This document shows positions 44,021 to 52,917 of a DNA stretch of 64,000 nucleotides, piece after piece. The stretch covers positions 12,461 to 76,460 of the forward strand of contig JBEKAL010000001.1 of the NCBI GenBank assembly GCA_050015935.1. Direction: 5' to 3'. The translations under genes and the position numbers were made by a program. The stretch comes from Roseiarcus sp050015935 (GTDB taxonomy: Bacteria > Pseudomonadota > Alphaproteobacteria > Rhizobiales > Beijerinckiaceae). A model generated the notes under the pieces. It was given only the letters and a program-made list of their open reading frames with translations. It did no database searches and had not been told where the DNA came from. The stretch's first letter is position 1. Each line of letters starts with the position of its first letter.

Positions 44021-45057
44021 TATTCGACCTCAGTTTCGGTCTCGCCGGCGACGTCGACCAAGACCCGGTTCCTTCCACTCGATTTCGCTTCGTAGAGCTT
44101 AGCGTCGGCGCGCCCGATCAAGTCCTCCGCGGACTCGCTGGCGTTCAATCGCGCGACCCCGAACGAAGCGGTGACGGCGCCGATGGGCTCGCCGCTCGCG
44201 GCGACCACCCATTGTTTGCTCTCGAGCTGCTTGTGAATTTGGTTTACCGTCAGGCTCGCGTCGGCGAGCCGGGTGTCGGGAAAAAGGATCGCAAACTCCT
44301 CGCCGCCGAATCGCGCCGCCTTGTCCGGGTCCCTGATGTTCCTCATCAACAGTTCGGCGAACAATTTCAGCACCGTATCGCCGGCGACATGCCCGAATTT
44401 GTCGTTGATCTTCTTGAAATGATCGATATCCGCGATCGCGACGCACAACTCGCCGCCAAAATCGCGCGCTCTTTCGATTTCCTCCGCCAGAGCGTTGTCG
44501 AAGAAGCGGCGGTTGCCCAGCCCGGTCAGCCCATCGCGATTGCCGATTTCCTCGGCCTTGCTGAGGCTCGAGCGCAAGCGCAAGATTTGGAATCGCGAGT
44601 CCTCGAGTTTTTCCGATAAGGCGTTGATCTTGTTTTGCATCGCGCGATTGTCATTGATCAGCGTCAGGACGATCTCGTGGATCGTCTCGTAGGAATCGCT
44701 TCGCGAAAGTTTCCGATCCGCGCCCGCCAAAGAATCGTGGAACTTCGCGCCCTCCACAACCTGTTCGCGGATCAGCTCGAGAACATGCGCGAGCGTCGCA
44801 TCGACGGTCTGTTCGAAATCTAGACGCTCCATCGCCGCTGCGGCCGCGCGCGCCTGGCTCTGATCGGATCTCGAGTTTCGCGCAGACGTCGCTTCGCCGA
44901 CAACGAGGCCGATCGTGCTGACGCAAATCAAGCCGAGCACGTAAGCTTCAGCCAGGGGATTGCTTCGCGACTGCGCGGCGCTGAGCGCGCTAAGGACGAT
45001 AAAGGCGAGCGCGCCGCCAAACTGAAGCGATCGCCTGGCGTTGAAGGCGAGGCTCAT
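44017..45057 (-). CDS. Membrane diguanylate cyclase (GGDEF)
   Basis: A 346-residue protein with two membrane helices (about 11-29 and 38-55), a helical signalling segment (70-170), and a GGDEF domain (LTGLGNRRFFDNALAEEI, then GGEEF at 251-255). An intact inhibitory I-site RDPD (242-245) sits five residues before GGEEF. The frame is open to 45744, but the ATG at 45057 (MSLAFNARRSLQFGG) begins a sensible membrane protein. It should make c-di-GMP from two GTP, with product inhibition. Its place at the end of the fliF-sltF run suggests local control of motility. Confidence 0.88.
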   Translation of the reverse strand: MSLAFNARRSLQFGGALAFIVLSALSAAQSRSNPLAEAYVLGLICVSTIGLVVGEATSARNSRSDQSQARAAAAAMERLDFEQTVDATLAHVLELIREQVVEGAKFHDSLAGADRKLSRSDSYETIHEIVLTLINDNRAMQNKINALSEKLEDSRFQILRLRSSLSKAEEIGNRDGLTGLGNRRFFDNALAEEIERARDFGGELCVAIADIDHFKKINDKFGHVAGDTVLKLFAELLMRNIRDPDKAARFGGEEFAILFPDTRLADASLTVNQIHKQLESKQWVVAASGEPIGAVTASFGVARLNASESAEDLIGRADAKLYEAKSSGRNRVLVDVAGETETEVEY

Positions 45058-45497
45058 TTCGCGCTCGCAACGAAACGGCGCGGAGCGAGCGGCGGGACGC
45101 GAACCGAACGCGCGAATCTGCTGATGGCCAATGCCGGCATGCGAACGCGACCCTTCGCTGTTGGCGCTTGGTCGGCCGCCATGGCTGCGACGACGCATCG
45201 CGTCGCGATGGCGCCCTGGCGCGACTGAAAGCGTCCGATTCATTCGGACCGAACGAAACTGGCGCACATTGGTTACTTTTTTGTTATTCAACGTTTCGAT
45301 AATATGCAATTCCCGATTGCGCCTCGCGCCTTCGAGCGCGCTCGCTCGCGCTTCCGATTGTTCGGACGAGGGAAGCGGCGCGGCTCGCCGCCCGCCGAGT
45401 CGCCGCCTCGGCGTCCGGCGCCGCGGCGACGAATCGGAATGTTTCGGCGCGATCGGGCATCGAAACGCGCGGGCCGAGCCGGACGCGGGCGCGTTCC
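45058..45497. other. Upstream region of the diguanylate cyclase gene
   Basis: The 440 bases between sltF and the cyclase start contain an AT-rich patch at about 45265-45310, rare in this window and a probable promoter for the cyclase and J-domain pair. No gene is supported; the long frames here look like composition artefacts. Confidence 0.45.
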
Positions 45498-46118
45498 TCA
45501 TTTGCAGAATTCGCGCGCGTTCCGCGTCCACTGTCCCAATCCGCTCGCGACCATGTTTCCAATGACCGTGCAAACATAAGTCTTCTGAGCCCTGGGGTTG
45601 TCGGGGCCGGCGTTGTACCGCGCGACCGCGAGCGTCCAGTTGCCTTCCTGCTCCTCGAGCTCCTTCAAGTAATTCGCCGCGTAATCGACGTTGCGGACGG
45701 GATCGAACATTTCGCTGAGGGAATTGAAATGCGCGGCGTGCCAATGGTGGTTGATCTGCATGCAGCCGACATCGATGAGCTTGGCGCCGCGTGCGCGCTC
45801 GAACGCAAACCGCGCCAAGGCCTCGCTCAGGTTCGCCGAATGAACCGCGCGCCCGTCGACGTTCATGTCGTACGGATTCAACATCCCTTTCTGCCCGGTT
45901 TCGGTGAGGCCGACGGAATAGAGAATGTTCAGGGGTATGCCGTTCAGGCGAGCGGCTCGCGCCATCTCCTGTTCGCAGAGTTCCGTCGTCGCGCCCCAGG
46001 CGAGGGCGACGCTAGACAACCAGATCGCCAAAGCCGCGGCCAGAGGGCGACTGTCGCGCCGCAGCTTGACGATTCCACCGGCCCGCCGCGTCTTGACCGC
46101 GAGAGGGCTGTCGCTCAT
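45498..46118 (-). CDS. Lytic transglycosylase of the flagellar cluster (SltF-like)
   Basis: A peptidoglycan lytic transglycosylase (SLT fold) with a signal peptide (LAAALAIWLSSVALAWG) and catalytic Glu in YSVGLTETGQKG. LIDVGCMQINHHWHAAHFNS and ARYNAGPDNPRAQ complete the SLT signature. It probably opens the wall for the rod, replacing the missing muramidase domain of FlgJ as SltF does in Rhodobacter. The ATG at 46118 gives 206 residues and overlaps fliK by 107 bases; ATGs at 46154 and 46187 are possible and would overlap more. Confidence 0.85.
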   Translation of the reverse strand: MSDSPLAVKTRRAGGIVKLRRDSRPLAAALAIWLSSVALAWGATTELCEQEMARAARLNGIPLNILYSVGLTETGQKGMLNPYDMNVDGRAVHSANLSEALARFAFERARGAKLIDVGCMQINHHWHAAHFNSLSEMFDPVRNVDYAANYLKELEEQEGNWTLAVARYNAGPDNPRAQKTYVCTVIGNMVASGLGQWTRNAREFCK

Positions 46119-47631
46119 TGCCTTGAGAAGGTCGGTTCGGATCGCTTTGCCCATTATCCTGGCTTCCGGATTTCCGATCTTGCGCATTGTTGCTCTCGGC
46201 GCTGGTCTGGGTCGTTGTGGTCGGCCTGATGATCAGGGTGTCGAGCGACTGAGCGCTCAAGCCCAGCCGATCGGCGATGGCGCTGCGCTCGTTCTCTATG
46301 GCGTTCAGAGTGCTCGGCTTGGCCACTTCCATCACGACCGACAGTTGGCCCTGCGCCATACGCATCTTCACCGACACGGCGCCGAGATCGCTGGGTTCGA
46401 GGTCGATCTGGAGTTCCTTGACCGGTTGGGCGCTTGCGGCGGCGGTCGTGGGCGCCGAGCTGGAGGGCGCCGTCTGCGAAGTCAGCCCGCTCGCTTCTGC
46501 GGCGAGGCGGTCGGCCAGTTGACTCAACGCGACCGGACCGACGCCGGCGATGGCGGGATTGCCCCCGACGTTGAGGACGCCAGACGAAGCGGCGAGGCCG
46601 GTCGCGGCCGGCCCAGCGCCGGCGGACGGGTCGGCGAGCGAGGCGCTCGGCGATCCGTCGCGGCCCGAAGCCGACCGTTTCTCGGACGGCGTCTCGTCGC
46701 GCATCGACGTCGAGGCGGCGGTGTCGCCGCCGACGGTCGCCGCCGCGCCGGGCTCGGCCGCGACCACCCCGTCCGCGGCGGAGCGCGCCTGCGACCGCGA
46801 GATCGGATTCTTCGCTTCGCTTTGCGCGGCGCCGTCGAACCCGAGATAAGTGCGGGATCGTACGGCGCTGACGCCCAGAGAGGCGTCGCCGTTCGCCGCC
46901 ATTTGAATCGTCACCGGCCCGTCGAACGCGCCCGCAAGCGCGAAGTTCGCCCCCGCTCCATTTTGCGTGGCCGGCGCAGGCGCCGCCGCGGCGGAACCGC
47001 CGGTCGCCTGATCGGCGCTCATGTCCGCGCCGCGTCCCGCTAAGGCGCGCAGCAGCGCGCCGGCGGGGGTCGTCGACCCGTTCGCGGCGGCTGCGTTCGA
47101 TCCGGAGGCGCCTGGCTGCGCCGCGCTCTCCCCGCCCGCGCTTCGCGCGACGAATTGACCGAACGCCGTGGCCGCGGGCGAAGCGAGCGCGCCATAGAGG
47201 AGCCCCGCGAGCACGGAGTTCGCGTCCGCCCCATTTTGCGTGGCCGGCACCGACGACGAGACTGCGGCGGTCGAATCGTCGGCCGATTGACTGGAACTCG
47301 CGCTCGCGCCGCGTCCCCCTGAGGCGCGCGACGCCGCCCCGCCGAAAGCCGGCGAAACGACCGCGCCATAGACGAGCCTCGCAAGTCCCGAGTCGATCGA
47401 AGGCGATTCGTTCGCTTTCGACGTGCTTTCGCTCGACGAACCTTGATCTTGCGGGCTCGCGGCCGCTGGAGTCGCCGCGGCGTGCGCATCCGGTTGAGGG
47501 TCTTCGCCGGCGAGCGCGTTCACCATCTCGGTGAATTTCGAGCCGCCAGCCGACTGCCCGCCGAGATCGCGGGAATACTCGGCCGGCGGCGGCGCGCTAG
47601 CGAGCGAAGCGTTCAGCGCCGGAAGGCTCAT
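46012..47631 (-). CDS. fliK: Hook-length control protein FliK
   Basis: A 539-residue exported molecular ruler. About 400 Ser/Ala/Gly/Asp-rich, low-complexity residues precede the conserved C-terminal switch domain (ELQIDLEPSDLGAVSVKMRM, then GQLSVVMEVAKPSTLNAIEN and RLGLSAQSLDTLIIRPT) that signals FlhB. A polar Gln/Ser/Asn/Arg tail of about 70 residues follows. Its ATG overlaps the motC stop (ATGA), matching the motB-motC-fliK(motD) order of rhizobia. Confidence 0.88.
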   Translation of the reverse strand: MSLPALNASLASAPPPAEYSRDLGGQSAGGSKFTEMVNALAGEDPQPDAHAAATPAAASPQDQGSSSESTSKANESPSIDSGLARLVYGAVVSPAFGGAASRASGGRGASASSSQSADDSTAAVSSSVPATQNGADANSVLAGLLYGALASPAATAFGQFVARSAGGESAAQPGASGSNAAAANGSTTPAGALLRALAGRGADMSADQATGGSAAAAPAPATQNGAGANFALAGAFDGPVTIQMAANGDASLGVSAVRSRTYLGFDGAAQSEAKNPISRSQARSAADGVVAAEPGAAATVGGDTAASTSMRDETPSEKRSASGRDGSPSASLADPSAGAGPAATGLAASSGVLNVGGNPAIAGVGPVALSQLADRLAAEASGLTSQTAPSSSAPTTAAASAQPVKELQIDLEPSDLGAVSVKMRMAQGQLSVVMEVAKPSTLNAIENERSAIADRLGLSAQSLDTLIIRPTTTTQTSAESNNAQDRKSGSQDNGQSDPNRPSQGNERQPSRGQDAAGRWNRQAAARQSPSGRGFGDLVV

Positions 47632-48806
47632 GGGTTTCCTTTCTCGGCGACGCCCGCCAGGGCGGCGCTGCGGCTCATCACGGCCTCTGCGAGGGCGATC
47701 GTCGCCGCCGCTTCGTCGTCTCCGCCTGGCGGCGCCGGCGACGCTTGCTCGGGCGCCGGATCGACCTGGGCCGGCGGTTCGCGCAGATACGCGGCGACGC
47801 TGCGAACCGCCCCCAACAGAGCTTCGTCGGACTTGTCCAATTTCGACTGGACGACGCTTTGTAATTCCGCGGCGCCGCTGTCGTATTCGGGAGTGAGGAT
47901 TCGCGCGGCCGCTTCGTAGAGCCTGCCGCGCGCCTCGTCCGCGCTGTCGCTCGGGGCTTCCCGCAGCGCTTCGCTCGAGGCGGCGCCGGCGACGGCGAAT
48001 TTGCCGTTCAGCGCCTCGGCCCGCGCGATCGTCAGCAAGAAGCCGCGCCGGATATCGGGCGTCAGCGAAGAAAGAAAAACGTGAAATTTTTGCAAACTCG
48101 GGAGAGCTTCCGTCAGGCCCGCTTGCACGACGGCCGCCGCCAAGCCTTGCATGAAATTGTCCGCGTAGACGGAGCGCCCGAAGCGCGTCGCATATTGTCG
48201 GGAAAGCGAAGCGACGCGATCGATGTCGCGCTGGTCGTTGGCGAGCAATATCTCGCGTCTCAATGCGGCTTCCTCGACCAGGCAGCCGGGGGCCAACAGA
48301 CGCGCAAGATCAAGGAGAGCCATCGCCTTCTTCTCATCCCGCGAAGTCTCGAGAACGGATTGCGCGAAGGCGACTTGGCCGGCGAGCCTGAGATCGAGCT
48401 TGCGAGGATCGACGCCGCCCAAAAGCGCCTTCGCGTCGGCTTCGTCGCCCAGGACATAGGCGATGGCGCCGCGCATGAGCGACATTTCGCTCTTGGGAAC
48501 GTCGCCGCTCTGCAGCAGTTGCACGATATCGCGTGGCTGACCGCCGCTCAGCAGGTAAATGACCGCGGCGTCGGTCTCGCTCTTGGATTGCCAGACCTCC
48601 GGCTTCGCGACCGCGATCGCCGCGCCGATCGCGTTCAGGCGCTCTGATTGAGCCGCGAAGGCCGATTTGTCGCCCGACGCGATTTGGACCTGCAGGGTTT
48701 GCAGGTCGGCCGCCATCGCCGAAATCGATTGTGCGCTCGCCGGCGCCGATGCGCCGACCGCCAGCGTCAGAAGGGCGAGCGCGTTGACGAGGGGCCGGGT
48801 CTTCAC
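47628..48806 (-). CDS. motC: Periplasmic motility protein MotC
   Basis: A 392-residue exported protein (signal peptide LVNALALLTLAVGASAPASA) with a helical repeat-like body, for example MSLMRGAIAYVLGDEADAKA and LLDLARLLAPGCLVEEAALR, and a Pro/Ala/Asp-rich end. MotC is known from Sinorhizobium, where it binds MotB in the periplasm and is needed for rotation. The neighbouring motB and a distant motE support the name. It overlaps both flanking genes by four bases. Confidence 0.87.
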   Translation of the reverse strand: MKTRPLVNALALLTLAVGASAPASAQSISAMAADLQTLQVQIASGDKSAFAAQSERLNAIGAAIAVAKPEVWQSKSETDAAVIYLLSGGQPRDIVQLLQSGDVPKSEMSLMRGAIAYVLGDEADAKALLGGVDPRKLDLRLAGQVAFAQSVLETSRDEKKAMALLDLARLLAPGCLVEEAALRREILLANDQRDIDRVASLSRQYATRFGRSVYADNFMQGLAAAVVQAGLTEALPSLQKFHVFLSSLTPDIRRGFLLTIARAEALNGKFAVAGAASSEALREAPSDSADEARGRLYEAAARILTPEYDSGAAELQSVVQSKLDKSDEALLGAVRSVAAYLREPPAQVDPAPEQASPAPPGGDDEAAATIALAEAVMSRSAALAGVAEKGNP

Positions 48807-50038
48807 GGTTTCGGTTCCCGCAGCAGGATTTCGATGCGTCGATTTTCGGCGGCGAAGGGATGGCTCGGATCCCTCAGGCGGTGGTCGGCGTAGCCTTCGA
48901 TCCGCTCGAAGCGACTTTCCGGGAGGCCGGCTCGCGTGAGCATGTAATAGGCCACCTGGGCTCGCGCCGAAGAAAGTCGCCAGTTGTCATAGGTCGCCGA
49001 CTTGTAGGGGTGAGCGTCGGTGTGTCCGCGCACGACGATCATGCCCGGGCGGCTTTTCAGGCTGCGGGCGATCGCGTCCATCGCCCGCAGCACTTGGAGC
49101 TGAGGCTCCGCCGAACCGATCGCAAACATGCTGAAGTTCAGACGGTCGGTCAGGCTGATGAGCAACCCCTCGTCGGTCGATTTCACGTCGATGGCGGGGC
49201 CGAGGCGCGACGCCCCGAGCGCGCCGACCTGCAGCTCCAACTCCTTCTGCAAGCGCGCGGCCGTCGCCGCGGGAGGCTGCGCCTCGGATGCGGTCGGGCC
49301 GCTCGAAGGCGGGGCGGCCATTGCTGATTTGGCGTTCTCGTCCGGCGGCGGCGAAGCGGCGCTCGGGGTCGGCGGCGATTTGCCTCCCCCCGCCTCGAGC
49401 GCGTCGGTCTCGACTTCGGGTCCGACCCGCCTGAACGGATCGCGAAAAGCGTCGGGGTCCGCCGGTCCCGTCTCGGTCGCGGTTTTCGTCATTTCGCTGT
49501 GCGCGATGGCGCGCATGTCCGGCGACGACGCCCCGGCGATGACGTCGAGACTGCGATAGGGGTCGCTGAACAGAACGCCCTCGGACATCGTGGGCTTTGG
49601 ATTGGCCGGGTCCACCACCTCGGCCGCAGCGCTATTTCCGCGGCGCTCGACCTTGTCGGCGTCCGCGCTCTGCGACGCCTCGCTGCTCTTGGCCGCGGCC
49701 GGCTCGTCGTCCTTCGTCTTCGTGCTTTCCTGCGGCCCCGCGGCCCCTTGCGCCCCTTCGTTCTTGGCGTCCTCGACGTCGACCATGGACGAGACGTCGC
49801 CGGCGTGGATGCTCTTGGGCGTCCTCGCGGACTCCTCCAACTTCACCGGATTGAAATATCTGGCGATAATGGTTTTCGTGTCCTTGTCGGTCGCGTTGAG
49901 GATCCAAAGCACGAGGAAGAACGCCATCATCGCCGTCATGAAATCGGCGAACGCCATCTTCCAAGCGCCGCCGTGGTGCCCCTCATCGTGGCTCGCGCGG
50001 CGCCTGACGATGATGACTTCCGGAGCATGATCGTCCAT
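48803..50038 (-). CDS. motB: Motor stator protein MotB
   Basis: A 411-residue stator subunit. The single membrane helix MAFADFMTAMMAFFLVLWIL carries the proton-accepting Asp at position 32. A long Ala/Ser/Asp/Pro-rich linker (about residues 80-270) precedes a C-terminal OmpA-like peptidoglycan-binding domain (VRGHTDAHPYKSATYDNWRL, then RIEGYADHRL and ENRRIEILL). The linker is longer than in enteric MotB, as in rhizobia, where MotC binds. Confidence 0.94.
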   Translation of the reverse strand: MDDHAPEVIIVRRRASHDEGHHGGAWKMAFADFMTAMMAFFLVLWILNATDKDTKTIIARYFNPVKLEESARTPKSIHAGDVSSMVDVEDAKNEGAQGAAGPQESTKTKDDEPAAAKSSEASQSADADKVERRGNSAAAEVVDPANPKPTMSEGVLFSDPYRSLDVIAGASSPDMRAIAHSEMTKTATETGPADPDAFRDPFRRVGPEVETDALEAGGGKSPPTPSAASPPPDENAKSAMAAPPSSGPTASEAQPPAATAARLQKELELQVGALGASRLGPAIDVKSTDEGLLISLTDRLNFSMFAIGSAEPQLQVLRAMDAIARSLKSRPGMIVVRGHTDAHPYKSATYDNWRLSSARAQVAYYMLTRAGLPESRFERIEGYADHRLRDPSHPFAAENRRIEILLREPKP

Positions 50039-50047
50039 GGCGCCGCC

Positions 50048-50842
50048 TCAGACGACGAGCGAAGCGACGAGATCGGCCCACGGCTGCAACTCCGACCTGA
50101 TCGTCGTGCGCTCCGCCTCGATCGTCGCTTCGACGCCGTCTTCGACGACAAACTCGACATCGACGGAAAGGAGGGAAACGCGATCGCGCAACGCCCCGAG
50201 CAGACGTTCAGGGCCGCGGATTTTTATCAAACCGGGCGATCCGCCGGCGCGGAGACGCGCGATATTGTCGCACAATTCGTCGACGACCTGTTTGGACAGC
50301 TCACTCGTGAGAAAGGGCGCGAGAATGCGCGCCACGGTCGCGGCGATTCGCTGTTCGATCTCGCCGAGCGCTGTCGCGATCACGTCGGCGAGTTGGGCGT
50401 ATTCGTTCAGCTGAAAGTCGAGCCGCTCCATCAACGCCCGTTCTTGTTGACTGGCCTGTTCTCGGGCCCACGATTCGGCGTCTTCGGCGCGCGCGGCGGC
50501 CGACCCATCGTGCAGGCCGCGATCATAGGCTTCGGCGATGCGCGCCTCGACGTCGGGAACGGGCGGCGTCTCGCGCGACCGCGACGGCGCGGCCTCGCGG
50601 CTCGATGATCGTCCGTTCGAAGCGGCGCGTTCTCGTCCCGCCTCGAGCGTGCGCGAGCGCGCGGCCATCGCCGCCTCTCGCAGCGCCCAGCTGAAGGCGA
50701 GCGCACTGTGCGGCTCCGGGTCCGGAACCACACGGACGGCGCGCAGTCTGAACGGCGAGGCGTCCCGGCGCGGCGATTGGGCGTCGGCTTGCGCCACCCG
50801 CCCAATATGATCCAGGTATTGCGCAATCGGCACCGGTTTCAT
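50048..50842 (-). CDS. fliH: FliH-like flagellar export ATPase regulator
   Basis: A 264-residue protein with a helical middle (ARIAEAYDRGLHDGSAAARA, then AEDAESWAREQASQQERALM) and a C-terminal half (ALGEIEQRIAATVARILAPF, then LSKQVVDELCDNIARLRAGG) like FliH/HrpE stator proteins that restrain FliI. The ATG at 50842 overlaps the fliF stop (ATGA). A GTG upstream in frame is less likely. The name follows position and pattern because rhizobial FliH is poorly conserved. Confidence 0.72.
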   Translation of the reverse strand: MKPVPIAQYLDHIGRVAQADAQSPRRDASPFRLRAVRVVPDPEPHSALAFSWALREAAMAARSRTLEAGRERAASNGRSSSREAAPSRSRETPPVPDVEARIAEAYDRGLHDGSAAARAEDAESWAREQASQQERALMERLDFQLNEYAQLADVIATALGEIEQRIAATVARILAPFLTSELSKQVVDELCDNIARLRAGGSPGLIKIRGPERLLGALRDRVSLLSVDVEFVVEDGVEATIEAERTTIRSELQPWADLVASLVV

Positions 50843-52497
50843 GTGTTCGCTCCCTGGCGAATCCACTGTCTCAGAATCGCCGCCGCAACTTGTTCGTCAA
50901 ACTCAACCAACTTCTGAAGATGACGCTGCGGACTCTTGTCTTTGCGCGCGAGCAAAGTCTCAAGAAGCTCGTCGCGCGTGTCTTTCGCGTCGATCAAGAA
51001 ATTCTGATCGGACGGGGCCGCGCCGTCGAGCGCGGTCATCGGGGCCGGCAACTCGCCGAGCGGCACTAGGGCTTCTTGCGATTGCCCGGACGGCAGCGCG
51101 AGAAGCGCCTTGGTCGCCGGCCTGAGGCCGAACCAAAGCAACATCAGCGCAACCAGGACGATGGCGCCGGCGCTGACGAAGGAGCCGGACTGCCGAAGCG
51201 CGAGCTCCATGAAAGAGGGCGGCTCGACCGGCGCGAGGTCGCGGCCACCGTCGGCGAAATCGACAACGGCTATCTTGACCGTGTCGCCCCGGTCCTTGCG
51301 CAACCCCGCCGCCGTGGCGACGAGCTGTTCGATTTCCTTGATCTGCTTGTCCATGGCGTCGGGCGCCGCCTTGTCGCCGAGCGAAGCGGCGAGCGCCGAA
51401 CGGTTGACGAGAACCGCCACCGAGAGCCCGTCGACGACGAAGCCGGCGCTCGTCGTGGTGACCGACTTCGAGGAAATCTCGTAGTTCGTGAGCTCCTCGC
51501 GCTTGTCGGTCTCGTCGTTCGACTGCTTTGTTTCGGTCGGCGCCGGTTTCGTCTTCGGCAGATTCGCGTCCACTCCGGCGGGCGGCTGGCCGGCGGCGTT
51601 CTGAGAATTCTGACGCTCCTTGACCACCCGCACCGAGCGCTCGGCGCGCGAATCGGGGTTGTAGATCGTCTCGTTCGTTTGCGTCTTGTCGGCGTTGAGC
51701 CGCGCCGCGACGCTGACCTGGAAGTTGTGCAGGCTCAAATACGGCGCCAGCGTCGAGGTGATTTTTTCGCGGATCTCCTGCGAGACGTCCTTTTCCAACG
51801 CGAGCAAATTATCGGGAGATTTCTCGACCGAATCGGGACCGGCGGCGAGCAACCGACCGTCGACGTTGAGCACCGTCACTTCGTCGCTCTTCATGTTGGG
51901 GATCGCGGCCGCCACGAGATGGCGGATCGCTTGACCGGCCATGCGATCGTCCGCGCCGTCGGTGCGAATGATCACCGAGGCGGACGGGGCCTGCCGCTCG
52001 CGACGGAACGAGCCTTCGTCGCTCATGACGATATGAACGCGCGCGGCCTTGACGCCGCGCATCATCTGGATCGTGCGGGCCAATTCGCCCTCGATCGCGC
52101 GCACGCGCGTGACCTCCTGCATGAACGAGGTGAGGCCGAGCGAGCCGAGCTTGTCGTAGAGCTCGTTGCCGACGCTGCCGCTGTGCGGCAGCCCTTTCTC
52201 CGCCAAGGTCATGCGCGCGAGCGCCGCCTGACCGACCGGGACCATGACGGCGGCGCCGTCGGCTGTCACGTCGAAGGCGATCCCCGCTTCTTTGAGCGTC
52301 GACCCGATGCCGACCACGTCGTCCCGATCCAGCCCGGAATAGAGCGTTTCCATGGTCGGGCGGCTGAGATAGTAACCGCTGAATCCGGTCGCCGCGAACA
52401 CGGTCGCCCCGATCATGGCGAGCGTCGCCAGACGCTTTGCGCCCAACGCAAGAAGATTCGCCCAGAGTCGCGTGGCTTGCGCCAATGCGTTGTTCAT
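50839..52497 (-). CDS. fliF: Flagellar MS-ring protein FliF
   Basis: A 552-residue double-pass membrane protein that seeds basal-body assembly. Conserved parts include LYSGLDRDDVVGIGSTLKEA, then LPHSGSVGNELYDKLGSLGL, EGELARTIQMMRGVKAARVH and the C-terminal membrane helix SGSFVSAGAIVLVALMLLWF. The frame opens at 52611, but the ATG at 52497 (MNNALAQATRLWANLLALG) gives a normal FliF start. It leads the second minus-strand run fliF-fliH-motB-motC-fliK-sltF. Confidence 0.95.
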   Translation of the reverse strand: MNNALAQATRLWANLLALGAKRLATLAMIGATVFAATGFSGYYLSRPTMETLYSGLDRDDVVGIGSTLKEAGIAFDVTADGAAVMVPVGQAALARMTLAEKGLPHSGSVGNELYDKLGSLGLTSFMQEVTRVRAIEGELARTIQMMRGVKAARVHIVMSDEGSFRRERQAPSASVIIRTDGADDRMAGQAIRHLVAAAIPNMKSDEVTVLNVDGRLLAAGPDSVEKSPDNLLALEKDVSQEIREKITSTLAPYLSLHNFQVSVAARLNADKTQTNETIYNPDSRAERSVRVVKERQNSQNAAGQPPAGVDANLPKTKPAPTETKQSNDETDKREELTNYEISSKSVTTTSAGFVVDGLSVAVLVNRSALAASLGDKAAPDAMDKQIKEIEQLVATAAGLRKDRGDTVKIAVVDFADGGRDLAPVEPPSFMELALRQSGSFVSAGAIVLVALMLLWFGLRPATKALLALPSGQSQEALVPLGELPAPMTALDGAAPSDQNFLIDAKDTRDELLETLLARKDKSPQRHLQKLVEFDEQVAAAILRQWIRQGANT

Positions 52498-52917
52498 TTC
52501 ATCCGCGCCCGCGCTCCGCCAAGAGACTCGGAACGGGTCCCCGACTTGTTCGTTCGCGGGATCCGCCCTGATGCGTCGCGCCACTGTTAACGCCGGAGCT
52601 TGCGCGGACATTGCGTTCGCGCGCCGTTGATTTCGCCTGGGCGGATCCGGGCCTCGGCCGACGCCTTCGCGCGCCTTTTCGCGGCTGGGCGACGTAATTT
52701 TTTGCGAATTCCGTCAACCTTTACACAATCTTAATAGGTTTGAGGCAGGGTGCGCTGAGCTAGGTAGGCGCCGGCCGCGATTCGCGGCGGCCAGTCTTGG
52801 CGTCACACGACGATTAAGCTCGGCAAATCGGGCTTAAAGGCATAACGCCGCCTCGTCGTCTCGGTGCAAGTCCGAAATGTCACAAGGTTTCGTGATTTGA
52901 CGGGCAGGAGCACCATC
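52498..52917. promoter_or_regulatory. Divergent control region fliF/fliC
   Basis: A 420-base region between fliF (leftward) and fliC (rightward). Near fliC it has a dyad TTAAGC-N12-GCTTAA (52814-52837) about 80 bases before the ATG and an AGGAG ribosome-binding site at about 52906. A possible -35/-10 pair, TTGCGA (52702) and ACAATC (52725) 17 bases apart, points toward fliC. That would give a long leader, suited to FlbT-type control of the message. No gene is seen. Confidence 0.5.
52814..52837. promoter_or_regulatory. Dyad upstream of flagellin
   Basis: TTAAGC and GCTTAA flank 12 bases centred near 52826, about 80-100 bases before the fliC start. It could be an operator for FtcR or another regulator, or a leader hairpin. 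The symmetry is seen; the function is inferred. Confidence 0.4.

Noticed and set aside
52702..52730. Sigma-28 or sigma-54 promoter for fliC
   Set aside because: No match to GCCGATAA- or TGGCAC-N5-TTGC-type elements is visible; only a weak sigma-70-like pair can be proposed.
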